Origin: a bacterium DOLZORAL124_38_8
Lineage (GTDB): Bacteria > Patescibacteriota > Gracilibacteria > UBA4473
Assembly (NCBI GenBank): GCA_002747745.1
Contig: PDQG01000006.1
Location: forward strand, 1 to 64,000
Direction: 5' to 3'
Length of the DNA stretch: 64,000 nt
The notes beneath the pieces are model-generated. The model was not told the origin of the DNA and searched no databases. It was given only the letters and a program-made list of their open reading frames with translations. A program made the position numbers and the translations under genes. Of this stretch, positions 37,174 through 48,662 are shown piece by piece. Numbering within the stretch: position 1 is the stretch's first letter; each line of letters starts with the position of its first letter.

Positions 37174-38928
37174 ATGATAGAACGAACGTGTCGGGCGTCG
37201 GGAGAAAAATTTGTGATAGCCAAAGAAGATTTGAAATTTTACGCGAAAATGGGCGTTATTACGGCGGAGCAGTTTGACCAGTTAGTTAGTTTACGAGTGG
37301 ATGAGTCAGAAAATATAAGTGAAATAAATATTCCACAAGAATTACTCATTGGTTTGCCAACCTTATGTCCTGAAGAACGACAAAAGAATCGCTTAATTTT
37401 TCGGAATTTAAGAAAATTATATCAACGAAAATGTGACGCTACCGGAAAGAATTTAGTGTCTTGTTATTCGGCTGAGGTTTCAAATCCCGTGTACGAAAAT
37501 TCATATTGGTGGGGAGATGCTTGGGATGGTTTTGATTACGGACAAGATTTTGATTTTACAAAACCGTTTTTTGAGCAATTTGGGGAGTTATTTACAAAAG
37601 TACCAGTTCCGCATGGGTTTAAGTTTTTGAATGAGCAATCGGAGTATATAAATGGGGCTAGTAACTGTAAAAAATGTTATTTGGGGTTTAATATTGATTA
37701 TTGTGAGGATTGTTTGTATTTGGAAAATTCAGGAAAATCCACCTCTTGTGTAGATTGTCTGGGAATTACTAATTGTGAGTTGGGCTACGATTTAGTTGAT
37801 TGTAGAAATTGTTATAATCTAGTCTCTTCTCAGAATTGTGTGAATTGTTCAGACAGTTTTTATTTGCGAGATTGTCGGAGTTGTAGAAATTGTATTGGTT
37901 GTGTTAATTTGATTGGAAAAGAATATTATGTGTTCAATGAAAAAGTTTCAAAATCAGAATTTTTAGAAAAAAAGAAAGCACTGGAAAAGAAATTAATTGT
38001 GGAACAGGTGTTGAAATACTTGTCTAATTTTCGCTCAAATTTTGCTCGACGATATTATGTGGGAACGAAAAATGAAAATTCAACGGGAGATTTTATTAAT
38101 AATACCAAAAATATAAAAAGTTGTTTTGATTGTTATGAATTAGAAGATTGTAAGTATTGTGACTATGTTTTCAAAGTAAAGGATTCGATGGATTATGATG
38201 TTTTTGGGGATAATTCTTTTTTGATTTATAATTCTATTGCTACTGGTCCAAACTGTTCGTTGAATGTTGCCTGTTCTTGTTGTTGGTCTGGTTCGAGTAA
38301 TAATTTTTATTCTCATTTGATATCTTCGTGTCATAATTGCCTCGGCTGTGTGGGATTAAAACACAAACAATACTGTATTTTGAATAAACAATATACAAAA
38401 GAGGAATACGAAGAACTGTTGCCAAAAATCATCGCCCATATGAAAAAGACTGAAGAATGGGGAGAATTCTTTCCAGCGAATATGAGTCCATTTGCGTATA
38501 ACGAAACGGTGGCACAAGAATATTATCCACTAACAAAAGAAGAAGCCTTAGGAAGAGGCTACAAATGGAAAGACGAAACCATCAATAAAAAATATGAAAC
38601 ACTGAAACAATCATTTGACTGGAACCAAATACCAGATGATATAAAAGAAGTCGAAGATGATATACTTACAAAAGTGTTGTTTTGCGAACGAAGTGGAAAA
38701 CCATACAAAATTCAAAAGGCGGAACTAAAATTCTACCGTAAAATGAATCTACCAATTCCGCACCTACATCCAGATGAACGACATAAAGATAGAATGAAAT
38801 TGAGAAATCCACGAAAACTGTACGAACGAACCTGTACGGATTGTCAAAAAGAAATCCAGACCACCTTTGCACCGGAGCGTCCGGAAAAAATACTGTGCGA
38901 AAATTGTTATTTAAAAGTAGTTGATTAA
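37174..38928 (+). CDS. Cys-rich CxxC-repeat protein with duplicated end modules, paralogue 2
   Basis: 584 residues with about 36 cysteines. Residues 6-87 and 504-554 are copies of one module: C-x2-SG(E/K)xxxIxKxxLKFYxKM, a Pro/Glu-Arg segment (PxERxKxR), then RKLYxRxC; the C-terminal copy continues into a zinc-knuckle TDCQK...ILCENCYL. Between them CxxC pairs recur every 12 residues or a multiple of 3 (165/168, 177/180, 192/195, 210/213, 222/225, 234/237, 240/243) and again at 317-401, suggesting a metal-studded solenoid. Its homologue is at 15541. It is directly upstream of sufC on the same strand. Function unknown; a metal or Fe-S scaffold is inferred. Confidence 0.8.
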   Translation: MIERTCRASGEKFVIAKEDLKFYAKMGVITAEQFDQLVSLRVDESENISEINIPQELLIGLPTLCPEERQKNRLIFRNLRKLYQRKCDATGKNLVSCYSAEVSNPVYENSYWWGDAWDGFDYGQDFDFTKPFFEQFGELFTKVPVPHGFKFLNEQSEYINGASNCKKCYLGFNIDYCEDCLYLENSGKSTSCVDCLGITNCELGYDLVDCRNCYNLVSSQNCVNCSDSFYLRDCRSCRNCIGCVNLIGKEYYVFNEKVSKSEFLEKKKALEKKLIVEQVLKYLSNFRSNFARRYYVGTKNENSTGDFINNTKNIKSCFDCYELEDCKYCDYVFKVKDSMDYDVFGDNSFLIYNSIATGPNCSLNVACSCCWSGSSNNFYSHLISSCHNCLGCVGLKHKQYCILNKQYTKEEYEELLPKIIAHMKKTEEWGEFFPANMSPFAYNETVAQEYYPLTKEEALGRGYKWKDETINKKYETLKQSFDWNQIPDDIKEVEDDILTKVLFCERSGKPYKIQKAELKFYRKMNLPIPHLHPDERHKDRMKLRNPRKLYERTCTDCQKEIQTTFAPERPEKILCENCYLKVVD

Positions 38929-38968
38929 AACGCTTGTAAGTTTTGTTAAAAAATCTACCCTAGTTTTG

Positions 38969-39724
38969 ATGTTAAAAATACAGAATTTGGTGGCAAAACT
39001 TGGCGTAAAAGAAATTTTAAAAGGCGTAAATTTAGAAGTTAAAGTGGGAGAGATTCATGCCATTTTAGGTCCCAATGGAAGTGGAAAATCAACTCTTGGG
39101 CGAGTGTTGCTAGGAGATGAAAAGTACGAAGTAGAAAGCGGAGATGTTGCGTTTTTAGGTGAAAATTTATTAGAAAATGAGCCGCACGAACGAGCCAAGA
39201 AAGGATTTTTCTTGTCGTTTCAGGCGCCACCAATTTTAGATGGAGTAAGTGCCAAAGATTTTTTGTTTGCGGCTAAAAAATCGATTGATGAAAATTTTAC
39301 GTCTAGTTTTAAATTACAAAAAGAGTTAAAAACCCATTTAGCCGCAATGCATTTAGATGAAGAGTTTTTGGATCGAGAGTTTAATAAAGGGGCCTCTGGA
39401 GGAGAGCGACGAAAAATGGAAATGGTGTCGTTGTTAACCCTCAATCCGAAACTGGCGTTTTTAGATGAAATAGATTCGGGAATTGATGTTGATGCCCGAA
39501 AATCAATTGGGGTGGCTGTGAGAAATTTTATGAAGCACGACGATAAATCGTTAATTTTGGTAACGCATACCGAAAAATTCTTAGAAGAAGTGGTGCCAAC
39601 GCACGTACATATTTTAATGAACGGAAAAATCGTGCGCTCTGGTGGAATAGAATTAGCAGAACAAGTACAAAAAAATGGCTTTCGCGAATTCTTGCCCAAA
39701 CGGAAAGGGTTTACAATGAGTTAA
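38969..39724 (+). CDS. sufC: SufC, Fe-S cluster assembly ATPase
   Basis: 251 residues from the ATG at 38969; an in-frame ATG at 38921 overlaps the preceding gene and is not used. This ABC ATPase has Walker A GPNGSGKST, the SufC-type signature GASGGERRKMEM and Walker B with the switch LAFLDEIDSGIDVDA. SufC drives the SufB-SufD scaffold. Here no sufB, sufD or sufS is adjacent: the next gene is convergent and overlaps the stop by a few bases. The gene upstream is the CxxC-repeat protein, 40 nt away. Confidence 0.94.
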   Translation: MLKIQNLVAKLGVKEILKGVNLEVKVGEIHAILGPNGSGKSTLGRVLLGDEKYEVESGDVAFLGENLLENEPHERAKKGFFLSFQAPPILDGVSAKDFLFAAKKSIDENFTSSFKLQKELKTHLAAMHLDEEFLDREFNKGASGGERRKMEMVSLLTLNPKLAFLDEIDSGIDVDARKSIGVAVRNFMKHDDKSLILVTHTEKFLEEVVPTHVHILMNGKIVRSGGIELAEQVQKNGFREFLPKRKGFTMS

Positions 39725-40650
39725 GTGGTTTGTTCGGTTTTTTCTTTTATTTCATCAGGAAAAGAAATTTCTTTTAGATAGACTAGTAATTCGGCAATAT
39801 GAAGAATGTGGTCAATAGGAGTTCCGTTCGACTCTGCTTTAAATCGTTCTATAATATCTTTTTTTCCTTCTATACTGTTTTTAAAGCTATTTTTACCAAA
39901 ATTTTCACTCTTTTTGCGAGATATTATCTGTTGAGTTAAGTTTTTTATATGTTTGTTTTTTTCTACGTTATAAATATTGATAAGGGCTTCCATTGCCAGA
40001 GTATAACGACCTTTATTATCGTAAGCACTTTTCTTATTAAATTTTTCCTTTTGAATTTTATATAAAAGACGGAGTGCGTTGTTTAAGAATTTTTTTTGTT
40101 GTTGTCTTTTATTTTCAATTAATTTTGAAATATTTATGTTTTTGAATTTTTTTCTTGTTTCTGTTTCAAATGTTTGTTTTTGTGTATCTTCATAATCTTC
40201 TGGATTTGAGAGTTCGGTGAATTGATTTCTTAAGGCAATAATAGATTTAGAAAATTTTTCTAGCAGATGCGGAATATCTAATTCTTTTGTATTTATTTTT
40301 GCTTCCAATGTTTCGATTATTTCATGTGTTGGTGCTCCGATAAACCACGGACATTGTATCTCTGTGTACCAAGAATTATTAATTCCTGGTTGTTTTTTCT
40401 TTTTTACGCCAACGTGATTGTAAATTGAATCTTCTTCGGTATTTTCTATTGAAGTGATTTGAGGATGACTGTTATTTGATATTCTTTCTTCAAACAAATT
40501 TATTGCTTGTTCAAAAATATTTTTCCCAGGAGTCTTTGAGGGTTTTTCTGCTATTGAATCTGTTCCTTCATCTATTAAATCTTCTTCAGGATTTTTAAAC
40601 AGGAATGAAGTGTTTAAAGATGTGGATTGGAATTTAAATAAAATTTTCAT
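39721..40650 (-). CDS. hypothetical helical protein, 309 aa
   Basis: I do not recognise a family. A Ser/Glu-rich, probably flexible N-terminal part of about 90 residues is followed by Lys/Glu-rich helices over residues 100-290. There is no signal peptide or membrane span. It is a single-gene unit behind a near-consensus promoter and converges on sufC with overlapping stops. It belongs to the orphan class by composition and promoter. Confidence 0.68.
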   Translation of the reverse strand: MKILFKFQSTSLNTSFLFKNPEEDLIDEGTDSIAEKPSKTPGKNIFEQAINLFEERISNNSHPQITSIENTEEDSIYNHVGVKKKKQPGINNSWYTEIQCPWFIGAPTHEIIETLEAKINTKELDIPHLLEKFSKSIIALRNQFTELSNPEDYEDTQKQTFETETRKKFKNINISKLIENKRQQQKKFLNNALRLLYKIQKEKFNKKSAYDNKGRYTLAMEALINIYNVEKNKHIKNLTQQIISRKKSENFGKNSFKNSIEGKKDIIERFKAESNGTPIDHILHIAELLVYLKEISFPDEIKEKTEQTT

Positions 40651-40672
40651 GATATTTTTTATTATCTTGATG

Positions 40673-40700
40673 ATTATACCTTGTTTTTGTTTTTTGTCAA
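40673..40700 (-). promoter_or_regulatory. promoter of 39721 gene
   Basis: On the minus strand TTGACA (40695-40700), 16 bp, TATAAT (40673-40678): both boxes are perfect consensus. Confidence 0.82.
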
Positions 40701-40724
40701 CTTGTTAAAATATTTCATTTATAC

Positions 40725-40754
40725 AAAAAACACGCCAATAGTAGCGTGTTTTTT
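40725..40754 (-). terminator. terminator of clpB
   Basis: AAAAAACACGC pairs with GCGTGTTTTTT around 8 nt, directly downstream of clpB on the minus strand. Confidence 0.9.
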
Positions 40755-40768
40755 CTTTTTGAAAACTC

Positions 40769-43297
40769 TTATGAGAATGTTAGTTTTGTTTGCTCGGCCG
40801 AAACTTTGACCTTATCTTTAACCTTTTTGTCTAAAATTTGTAAGGCGAGGGGATTAAGGAGTTCTTTTTCGATGGCTCGTTTGAGTGGTCTAGCTCCAAA
40901 ATCGGGGTCAAATCCGGCTTGAATAAGGAACTCTTTGGCTTGGTCGTCGACTGATAATTCTAAATTTTGGTTTTGTTTGAGTTGTGTTTGTAATCGTTTT
41001 AGTTGAATTTCCAAGATTTCGGCAATGTTTTCTTTGGTGAGCGATTTGAATGAAATAATGTCGTCTAATCGGTTTAAAAACTCTGGGCGTAATCCGTGTT
41101 GAATGAGCCCTTGCCGTACGGCTTTGTCTTCGGTTAAATCTTGTCCGGCCAATAAGTTTGAAGTAAAGATTATGAGTGTGTCTTTAAAGTTTACGCGTCG
41201 TCCTTTGCGGTCGGTTAAATGTCCGTCATCGAGTATTTGTAAGAACAGATTGAACACATCGCGATGGGCTTTTTCGATTTCGTCAAACAATAAGACGCTG
41301 TATGGTTTTCGTCGGACTTGCCCTGTTAATTGCCCTTCTTCGTCGTGCCCAATGTATCCTGGTGGCGATCCAATCAGTTTTGACACCGAATGACTTTCCA
41401 TAAATTCCGACATATCAAATCGAATTAAGGCCGTTTGGCTGTCAAACAATTCTTGTGAGAGTAATTTGGCGAGTTCGGTTTTTCCAACTCCCGTTGGACC
41501 AAGGAACAAGAACGATCCAATTGGTTTTTGGTGGTTGGTAAGTCCGGTTCTGTTCCGTCTAATAGCGTTTGCGGTAGCAACCACAGCCGATTTTTGACCA
41601 ACCATGTTTTCGGCTATTTTTTGTTCGAGTTGTAAGAGTTTTTCGGACTCGGTTTGCGTTAATTTGGTGGCTGGAATTCCGGTCCAACGAGCAATAATAG
41701 ACGCAATATCGCTTTCGGTAATGGTTTCTTTTACCAGTTCAGATTCGCTGTTTCGTGCCAGCACAGTTTTTAATTGGGCTTCTAATTCTGGAATTTTTCC
41801 GTGTCGGAGTTCGGCTACGCGCGCAAAATCAGCATTTTTTTCGGCTCGTTCGGCTTCAAAGCGTAAACTTTCAAGTTGTTCTTTTAGTTTCGTTTGCGCT
41901 TGTAAGTGTTCTTTTTCGGCTTGCCATTCGGCGGCCACTTTTTGTAATTCCGTTTCTAAATCAGCCACTTTTTTTTCGGTTTGTTTTAGTTTTTCTGGTT
42001 TGGTGTTTTCTTTTTTTAGCGCTTCTTTTTCAATTTGTAAGGTTAGTAATTTTCGTTTTAGTTCACTGATTTGTTCTGGTTCTGATTCGATTTCGAGTTT
42101 TAATTTACTCATGGCTTCGTCAATCAAATCAATGGCTTTATCGGGTAATTTTCGGTCTGGTAAATACCGCACTGATAAATTTATGGCCGAAATTAGGGCA
42201 TCATCAGTAATTTGTACTCCGTGATGCAATTCGTATTTTTCCCGAATTCCACGCAGAATCGCTAAGGCTTCTTCTTGGTTCGGTTCGTCTACGGGTACGG
42301 GTTGAAATCGTCGTTCGAGGGCGGCATCTTTTTCGATGTATTTTCGGTACTCGTTAATGGTGGTAGCCCCTACACAATGTACGCTTCCTCGGGCAAGGGC
42401 TGGTTTTAGAATATTTCCAACATCCATTCCGCCTTCTTGGTTTCCGGTTCCTACAATGGTGTGCAATTCATCGATAAATAAGATGACTTGTCCGTTTTGT
42501 TTTTCAATGGCTTTCAGCACTTTTTTCAATCGCTCTTCAAACTCTCCTCGGTATTTGGCTCCGGCCACGAGTGAGGCTAAATCAAGGGCTAAAATGCGTT
42601 TGTTTTTTAGGCTTTCCGGCACTTGTTTTGTAAATATTTTTACGGCCAGTCCTTCGGCAATGGCGGTTTTTCCTACGCCGGGGTCTCCTACCAAAACGGG
42701 GTTGTTTTTGGTTCTTCGAGATAAAATTTGAATGGTTCGTCGAATTTCTTCGTCTCGTCCAATGATTGGATCGATTTTTCCTTGTTCGGCGAGGGCTGAA
42801 AAATCAATACAGAATTTTTCCAAAACTTGGTTTTTTTCGTCTCCATCAGCCGAATCAATAGTTTCTCCTTGGCGAATATCAGCAATGGCTTGTTGTACAT
42901 TTTTTTTGTTTAGTCCAAAGTTTTCTAATTCGGTTCGAGTTTCGTTTTGGTTTTCAAAAATAGCCAAAAATAAGTGATCAACACTCAAAAATTGGTCTTT
43001 CATTTGCTTTTGCAGTTTTTCGGCGTCTAGCAAAAGGGTCGAAAACTCTCTACTTGGGGTACGATTGGCCCCGGATACTTTGGGTTGATTCGCTACTTTT
43101 TGTTCTACAAAGTTTTGTACCAAACTTGGTTGGATACCAATTTTTTTTAGAATAGTAGGAATAATAGAATTTTTATTTTGTAAGGCGGCTAATAACCAAT
43201 GGTTAATGGTGTATTGTCCGGCTTGGTGTTCATGGGCAATTTTTTGCATATCCGCAATGGATTGCGCTGCGATAGTGGTCCAGTTATCAAAGTTCAT
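40769..43297 (-). CDS. clpB: disaggregase ClpB
   Basis: 842 residues. An N-terminal Clp repeat domain (1-145), AAA+ domain 1 with GDPGVGKT (204-211), a long Lys/Glu-rich coiled coil of about 100 residues after it (the M domain that distinguishes ClpB from ClpA/C), and AAA+ domain 2 with [23 protein letters not shown] and the C-terminal GARPLKRAI. It extracts and refolds aggregated proteins with DnaK. A single-gene unit with a perfect promoter covered by a CIRCE operator, so it shares HrcA control with groESL and dnaK. Confidence 0.98.
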   Translation of the reverse strand: MNFDNWTTIAAQSIADMQKIAHEHQAGQYTINHWLLAALQNKNSIIPTILKKIGIQPSLVQNFVEQKVANQPKVSGANRTPSREFSTLLLDAEKLQKQMKDQFLSVDHLFLAIFENQNETRTELENFGLNKKNVQQAIADIRQGETIDSADGDEKNQVLEKFCIDFSALAEQGKIDPIIGRDEEIRRTIQILSRRTKNNPVLVGDPGVGKTAIAEGLAVKIFTKQVPESLKNKRILALDLASLVAGAKYRGEFEERLKKVLKAIEKQNGQVILFIDELHTIVGTGNQEGGMDVGNILKPALARGSVHCVGATTINEYRKYIEKDAALERRFQPVPVDEPNQEEALAILRGIREKYELHHGVQITDDALISAINLSVRYLPDRKLPDKAIDLIDEAMSKLKLEIESEPEQISELKRKLLTLQIEKEALKKENTKPEKLKQTEKKVADLETELQKVAAEWQAEKEHLQAQTKLKEQLESLRFEAERAEKNADFARVAELRHGKIPELEAQLKTVLARNSESELVKETITESDIASIIARWTGIPATKLTQTESEKLLQLEQKIAENMVGQKSAVVATANAIRRNRTGLTNHQKPIGSFLFLGPTGVGKTELAKLLSQELFDSQTALIRFDMSEFMESHSVSKLIGSPPGYIGHDEEGQLTGQVRRKPYSVLLFDEIEKAHRDVFNLFLQILDDGHLTDRKGRRVNFKDTLIIFTSNLLAGQDLTEDKAVRQGLIQHGLRPEFLNRLDDIISFKSLTKENIAEILEIQLKRLQTQLKQNQNLELSVDDQAKEFLIQAGFDPDFGARPLKRAIEKELLNPLALQILDKKVKDKVKVSAEQTKLTFS

Positions 43298-43316
43298 GTA
43301 TTTGTTTTTATTAAAA

Positions 43317-43356
43317 TTAGCACTCTCATTATAAGACTGCTAAATTTAAAAGTCAA
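43317..43356 (-). promoter_or_regulatory. clpB promoter with CIRCE operator
   Basis: On the minus strand TTGACT (43351-43356), 17 bp, TATAAT (43328-43333). The operator TTAGCACTC-N9-GACTGCTAA (43317-43343) has 8 of 9 inverted pairs and encloses the -10 box. Confidence 0.92.
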
Positions 43357-43400
43357 ATAGAAAAATTATCCTTGAACGTGAATTTTAAAAATGAACTTTT

Positions 43401-44288
43401 CTAATGCTTTTCGTGACAGAGTTCTTCTTCGTATTCAATTTCAATGGTGTTGTGTTGAATTCCCTGTTGTTCAAGGCGTGTTTTTAGTTGTTGTTTTAGT
43501 TTTTTTATTTGGGTTTTATTGGTTTTTTCTGGTACAACCACGTGTCCACTCAGCACATTTTTTTCACCATCGAGTGACCAAATGTGAAGGTCGTGTACGC
43601 CTAACACCGGTTTTTCTTGTTTGATGATGGCTTGTATATTTTGGAGTGAAATATTTTGTGGAGTAGTTTGTAAAAAGAGTAGGATGGTTTGTTTGAGGTT
43701 TTTTACTACGCCGTACAAAATATAAAGCGTAATGAGGATTGATAAAATAGGATCCAGTATATCAATTTTGGTAAAACTCATCACGATACTAACAATAAAC
43801 ACGGCCACCCACCCAAGCACATCTTCGAGCAAATGTAGGGAGATAACTTTTTCATTCATATTTTCTCCGTGAGAGGTTTTGAATACGGCGGCACCGTTAA
43901 TAATTATTCCTAAAATTGATAAGAAAATCATCCCCTTTGTATCAACCGTTTCAGGATGAATAAGTCGCGGTAAAGCACTAATAAGAATAATAATTGACCC
44001 AACTAAAAGTATCAAAGCGTTGATAAGGGCGCCCAGTAACGAGAGTCTTTTGTATCCATATGAAAAAGTGGGGGTCGGTTTTTTGTTTGATTGTTTTTCT
44101 AAAAACCAAGCCAGTCCGAGTGAGAAAGAATCGCCTAAATCGTGTAAAGCGTCTGACATAATGGCCATACTATTGGTCATGAGACCACCGATAAGTTCAA
44201 TAATCGTAAAACTTATATTTAAGAAAAAAGCGGTTTTTATGTTTTTGGTGCTAGAATGATGATGGTGTCCGTGGTGAGTGTGATGCAT
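43401..44288 (-). CDS. cation diffusion facilitator (CDF) metal transporter
   Basis: 295 residues. A His-rich N-terminus (MHHTHHGHHHHSS) is followed by about six membrane spans. ALHDLGDSF, with its His-Asp metal site in span 2, and LHLLEDVLGW in span 5 form the transport site; the cytoplasmic C-terminal domain has VHDLHIWSLDGEKNVLSGHV. CzcD/ZitB-like proton-coupled efflux of Zn2+ or similar ions is the most likely role. It ends 10 nt downstream of the ligA start-side cluster and overlaps no other gene. Confidence 0.93.
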   Translation of the reverse strand: MHHTHHGHHHHSSTKNIKTAFFLNISFTIIELIGGLMTNSMAIMSDALHDLGDSFSLGLAWFLEKQSNKKPTPTFSYGYKRLSLLGALINALILLVGSIIILISALPRLIHPETVDTKGMIFLSILGIIINGAAVFKTSHGENMNEKVISLHLLEDVLGWVAVFIVSIVMSFTKIDILDPILSILITLYILYGVVKNLKQTILLFLQTTPQNISLQNIQAIIKQEKPVLGVHDLHIWSLDGEKNVLSGHVVVPEKTNKTQIKKLKQQLKTRLEQQGIQHNTIEIEYEEELCHEKH

Positions 44289-44298
44289 GAAATGATGG

Positions 44299-46437
<2,139 letters not shown>

Positions 46438-46455
46438 TTATGTTGTTATTTTTTA

Positions 46456-46484
46456 TTGACTTTTTACTTTTCTTGTTTTATAAT
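46456..46484 (+). promoter_or_regulatory. promoter of FHA gene
   Basis: TTGACT (46456-46461), 17 bp, TATAAT (46479-46484). Confidence 0.85.
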
Positions 46485-46511
46485 GCATGTGATTCTTAAT
46501 TAAAAAAAACT

Positions 46512-47303
46512 ATGAACAATTTTCTAAAAAAAATAGGGGGAGGATTGGATATTGATCATCAAATGCAACAAGAAGAAATCGAAGAGTTGACTTCTGAGTT
46601 AAAGGGACGTCTTTCAGTTATTCAAAGTTATCTTAAAGATTATAGTGATGAGATATTATTGAAAAATATTGAAGAAGAACGCGAGAGAATTAGAGTAAGT
46701 AGTAATATCATACAGAGTTTGGAGAGTAGCACTGAATCATCAGATTTTGAACATGATATCTGTAAAGAACGATTAGAACTTGAAAATGCAGAAGAATGCC
46801 TGAAATTATTGCAAAAAGAGGCTGTGGAACGAGGTATTTGGGAAGATGTAAAAGGAGTTGCTGATGATTTTAATAAAGGAGTTTCGGCTCAAATTAATTC
46901 TGACCCGGAAGGAGAAATTCAACAAGGGATACGAGTTCTGACAGAAGAAGGTTTGTCTGCTCAGCCAGTGAAAATTCATAATGAGACCGTTAATGTTGAT
47001 ACTGGAGGGTTAATTATAGAAATAGGGCAATGGAATTTGTTGTTAGATGAAAATAATGGTGAATTTTCTTTGTCTACACCACCTACTGTTCCTAGTGGAC
47101 ATCATATCTTAGCAAAAAGTAAAATTTTGAAATTGCAACCAGGAAAGACTTTTTCTATTGGTAGAAAGCACGAATTGTTTAGTGATAACAAAGAAGACCC
47201 ATTCATGTCTCTTAATCATTTAACAGTTGAATTAGATTCTGATGGAACCGTGCTTCTTACGGATCACTCTACTAATGGAACAACGATTTCTAAACAATCT
47301 TAG
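46512..47303 (+). CDS. FHA-domain protein with N-terminal coiled coil, 263 aa
   Basis: Residues 1-110 are Glu/Lys-rich helices with coiled-coil character. The C-terminal 90 residues carry an FHA fold: KTFSIGRKHE (strand with the conserved Gly-Arg), SLNHLTVELD (Ser..His) and TDHSTNGTTI (Asn-Gly-Thr). FHA domains bind phosphothreonine, so a Ser/Thr kinase elsewhere in the genome is expected; none is in this window. It is a single-gene unit with a perfect promoter and terminator and AGA/CGT-type Arg codons. Confidence 0.8.
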   Translation: MNNFLKKIGGGLDIDHQMQQEEIEELTSELKGRLSVIQSYLKDYSDEILLKNIEEERERIRVSSNIIQSLESSTESSDFEHDICKERLELENAEECLKLLQKEAVERGIWEDVKGVADDFNKGVSAQINSDPEGEIQQGIRVLTEEGLSAQPVKIHNETVNVDTGGLIIEIGQWNLLLDENNGEFSLSTPPTVPSGHHILAKSKILKLQPGKTFSIGRKHELFSDNKEDPFMSLNHLTVELDSDGTVLLTDHSTNGTTISKQS

Positions 47304-47317
47304 CATAATTGCACAAG

Positions 47318-47347
47318 AAAAACACCGCCCTTTGGGCGGTGTTTTTT
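47318..47347. terminator. bidirectional terminator between FHA gene and pgk
   Basis: AAAAACACCGCCC and GGGCGGTGTTTTT form a perfect 13-bp stem around TTT, serving both convergent genes. Confidence 0.95.
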
Positions 47348-47366
47348 TATTGTTTTTTAATTTTTA

Positions 47367-48536
47367 TTATTTCTTAACCACTTCAATTCCAGGCAGTTTT
47401 TTCCCTTCTAAAAATTCTAGCATCGCTCCTCCACCAGTTGAAACGTGGGTGTATTCTGATTGATCAATGCTAAACTTTTTCAGGGCATCAAGCGTGTCTC
47501 CACCCCCTAAAATAGTTTGTAGGTCTTTGTTTTGTGCTAAGAATTGCGCAATTTTTTCGGTTCCGTTTCGGTAGGCGTCTTTTTCGTATAATCCAAATGG
47601 TCCGTTCCAAATAACGGTTTTTGAATGTTCAAGGACTTCTTTATAACTAGAAACGGTGTGTGGTCCTAAATCAAATATTTTTAGACTTCCGCTAATATCT
47701 TCTCGTGGGAAATCGAGCGCTTTACCGTCAATCTCATCCGCCGCAATTACGTCGATTGGCATATGGAATCCCGTTTGATGTTGCTCGGCAATGGCCAACA
47801 CTTCTTGAGCGGTTTTAATTTCAGCTTCTTCGTACAAACTTTCTCCGACATCAAACCCTTTGGCCGCTAAAAAGGTGTTAGCTAGTGCACCTCCAATGCA
47901 AATGTTTTCAGCAGTGCGGGCAAAATGTTTTAGTACGGCTACTTTGGTTTCCATTTTGGCACCACCGACTAAAACAGTAAGTCCGGCAATTTTTTTATCG
48001 CTTAAAAATGGCGATAAATGTTCGACTTCGCTTTCAACCAGTTTTCCGGCCACACAAGGGATTTTACCGGCAAATCCTACAACGCTGGCATGCGCTCGAT
48101 GAGAAACTCCGAATCCGTCATTTACAAAAATGTCGGCTTTGGTGGCGTCTAAGATTTGTTGAATGAAGGCTTCGTCGTTCTGTTTTTCGCCTGGATAAAA
48201 CCGAATATTTTCGTGTAAAACTACTTGGTGTTCGGTGGTATTGGCATCAAAATTTTCGGCGAAAAATACGGGTTGTTCTAACAGTTTTGTTAATTCGTCA
48301 GACACAATCTCTAATGAGAATTGGCTGTTATATTCACCCTTTGGGCGTCCAAGATGTGATAAGATATGTACTTGTTTGGCTCCATGTTCCAAACAATATT
48401 CGATGGTTGGCAAAGAGGCTTTTACGCGGGTGTTTTCAGAAATTTTCCCATCTTTAATAGGAACATTTAAATCGGCTCGGATTAAGACAACTTTGTCTTG
48501 TAACTGTATCGAATCGAGTGTTTGAATATGGTTCAT
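47367..48536 (-). CDS. pgk: phosphoglycerate kinase
   Basis: 389 residues. VLIRADLNVPIKDGKI, HILSHLGRPKGEY, NDGFGVSHRAHASVVG, LVGGAKMETK, TVIWNGPFGLYE and the C-terminal ILGGGDTLDAL with HVSTGGGAMLEFLEGKKLPG are all present. It makes ATP from 1,3-bisphosphoglycerate in lower glycolysis. It is a single-gene unit. A bidirectional terminator follows. Confidence 0.98.
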   Translation of the reverse strand: MNHIQTLDSIQLQDKVVLIRADLNVPIKDGKISENTRVKASLPTIEYCLEHGAKQVHILSHLGRPKGEYNSQFSLEIVSDELTKLLEQPVFFAENFDANTTEHQVVLHENIRFYPGEKQNDEAFIQQILDATKADIFVNDGFGVSHRAHASVVGFAGKIPCVAGKLVESEVEHLSPFLSDKKIAGLTVLVGGAKMETKVAVLKHFARTAENICIGGALANTFLAAKGFDVGESLYEEAEIKTAQEVLAIAEQHQTGFHMPIDVIAADEIDGKALDFPREDISGSLKIFDLGPHTVSSYKEVLEHSKTVIWNGPFGLYEKDAYRNGTEKIAQFLAQNKDLQTILGGGDTLDALKKFSIDQSEYTHVSTGGGAMLEFLEGKKLPGIEVVKK

Positions 48537-48612
48537 AAAATGAAAGAATTAAAATCACCTTTATTGTATGGATTTATTTTCTTTGGAGCGAATTTTTTTT
48601 GACTTTATTGCA

Positions 48613-48641
48613 TTGCTTTTTTCTCTTTTTTTTGGTACAAT
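48613..48641 (+). promoter_or_regulatory. promoter of 48663 gene
   Basis: TTGCTT (48613-48618), 17 bp, TACAAT (48636-48641); a TTGACT at 48599 is too distant from this -10. Confidence 0.55.
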
Positions 48642-48662
48642 GCTCTGAATTATTTTGAATCT

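Noticed and set aside
38921..38968. Longer SufC start at 38921
   Set aside because: It overlaps the end of the Cys-rich gene, and the added 16 residues have no counterpart in SufC; the ATG at 38969 matches the family start.
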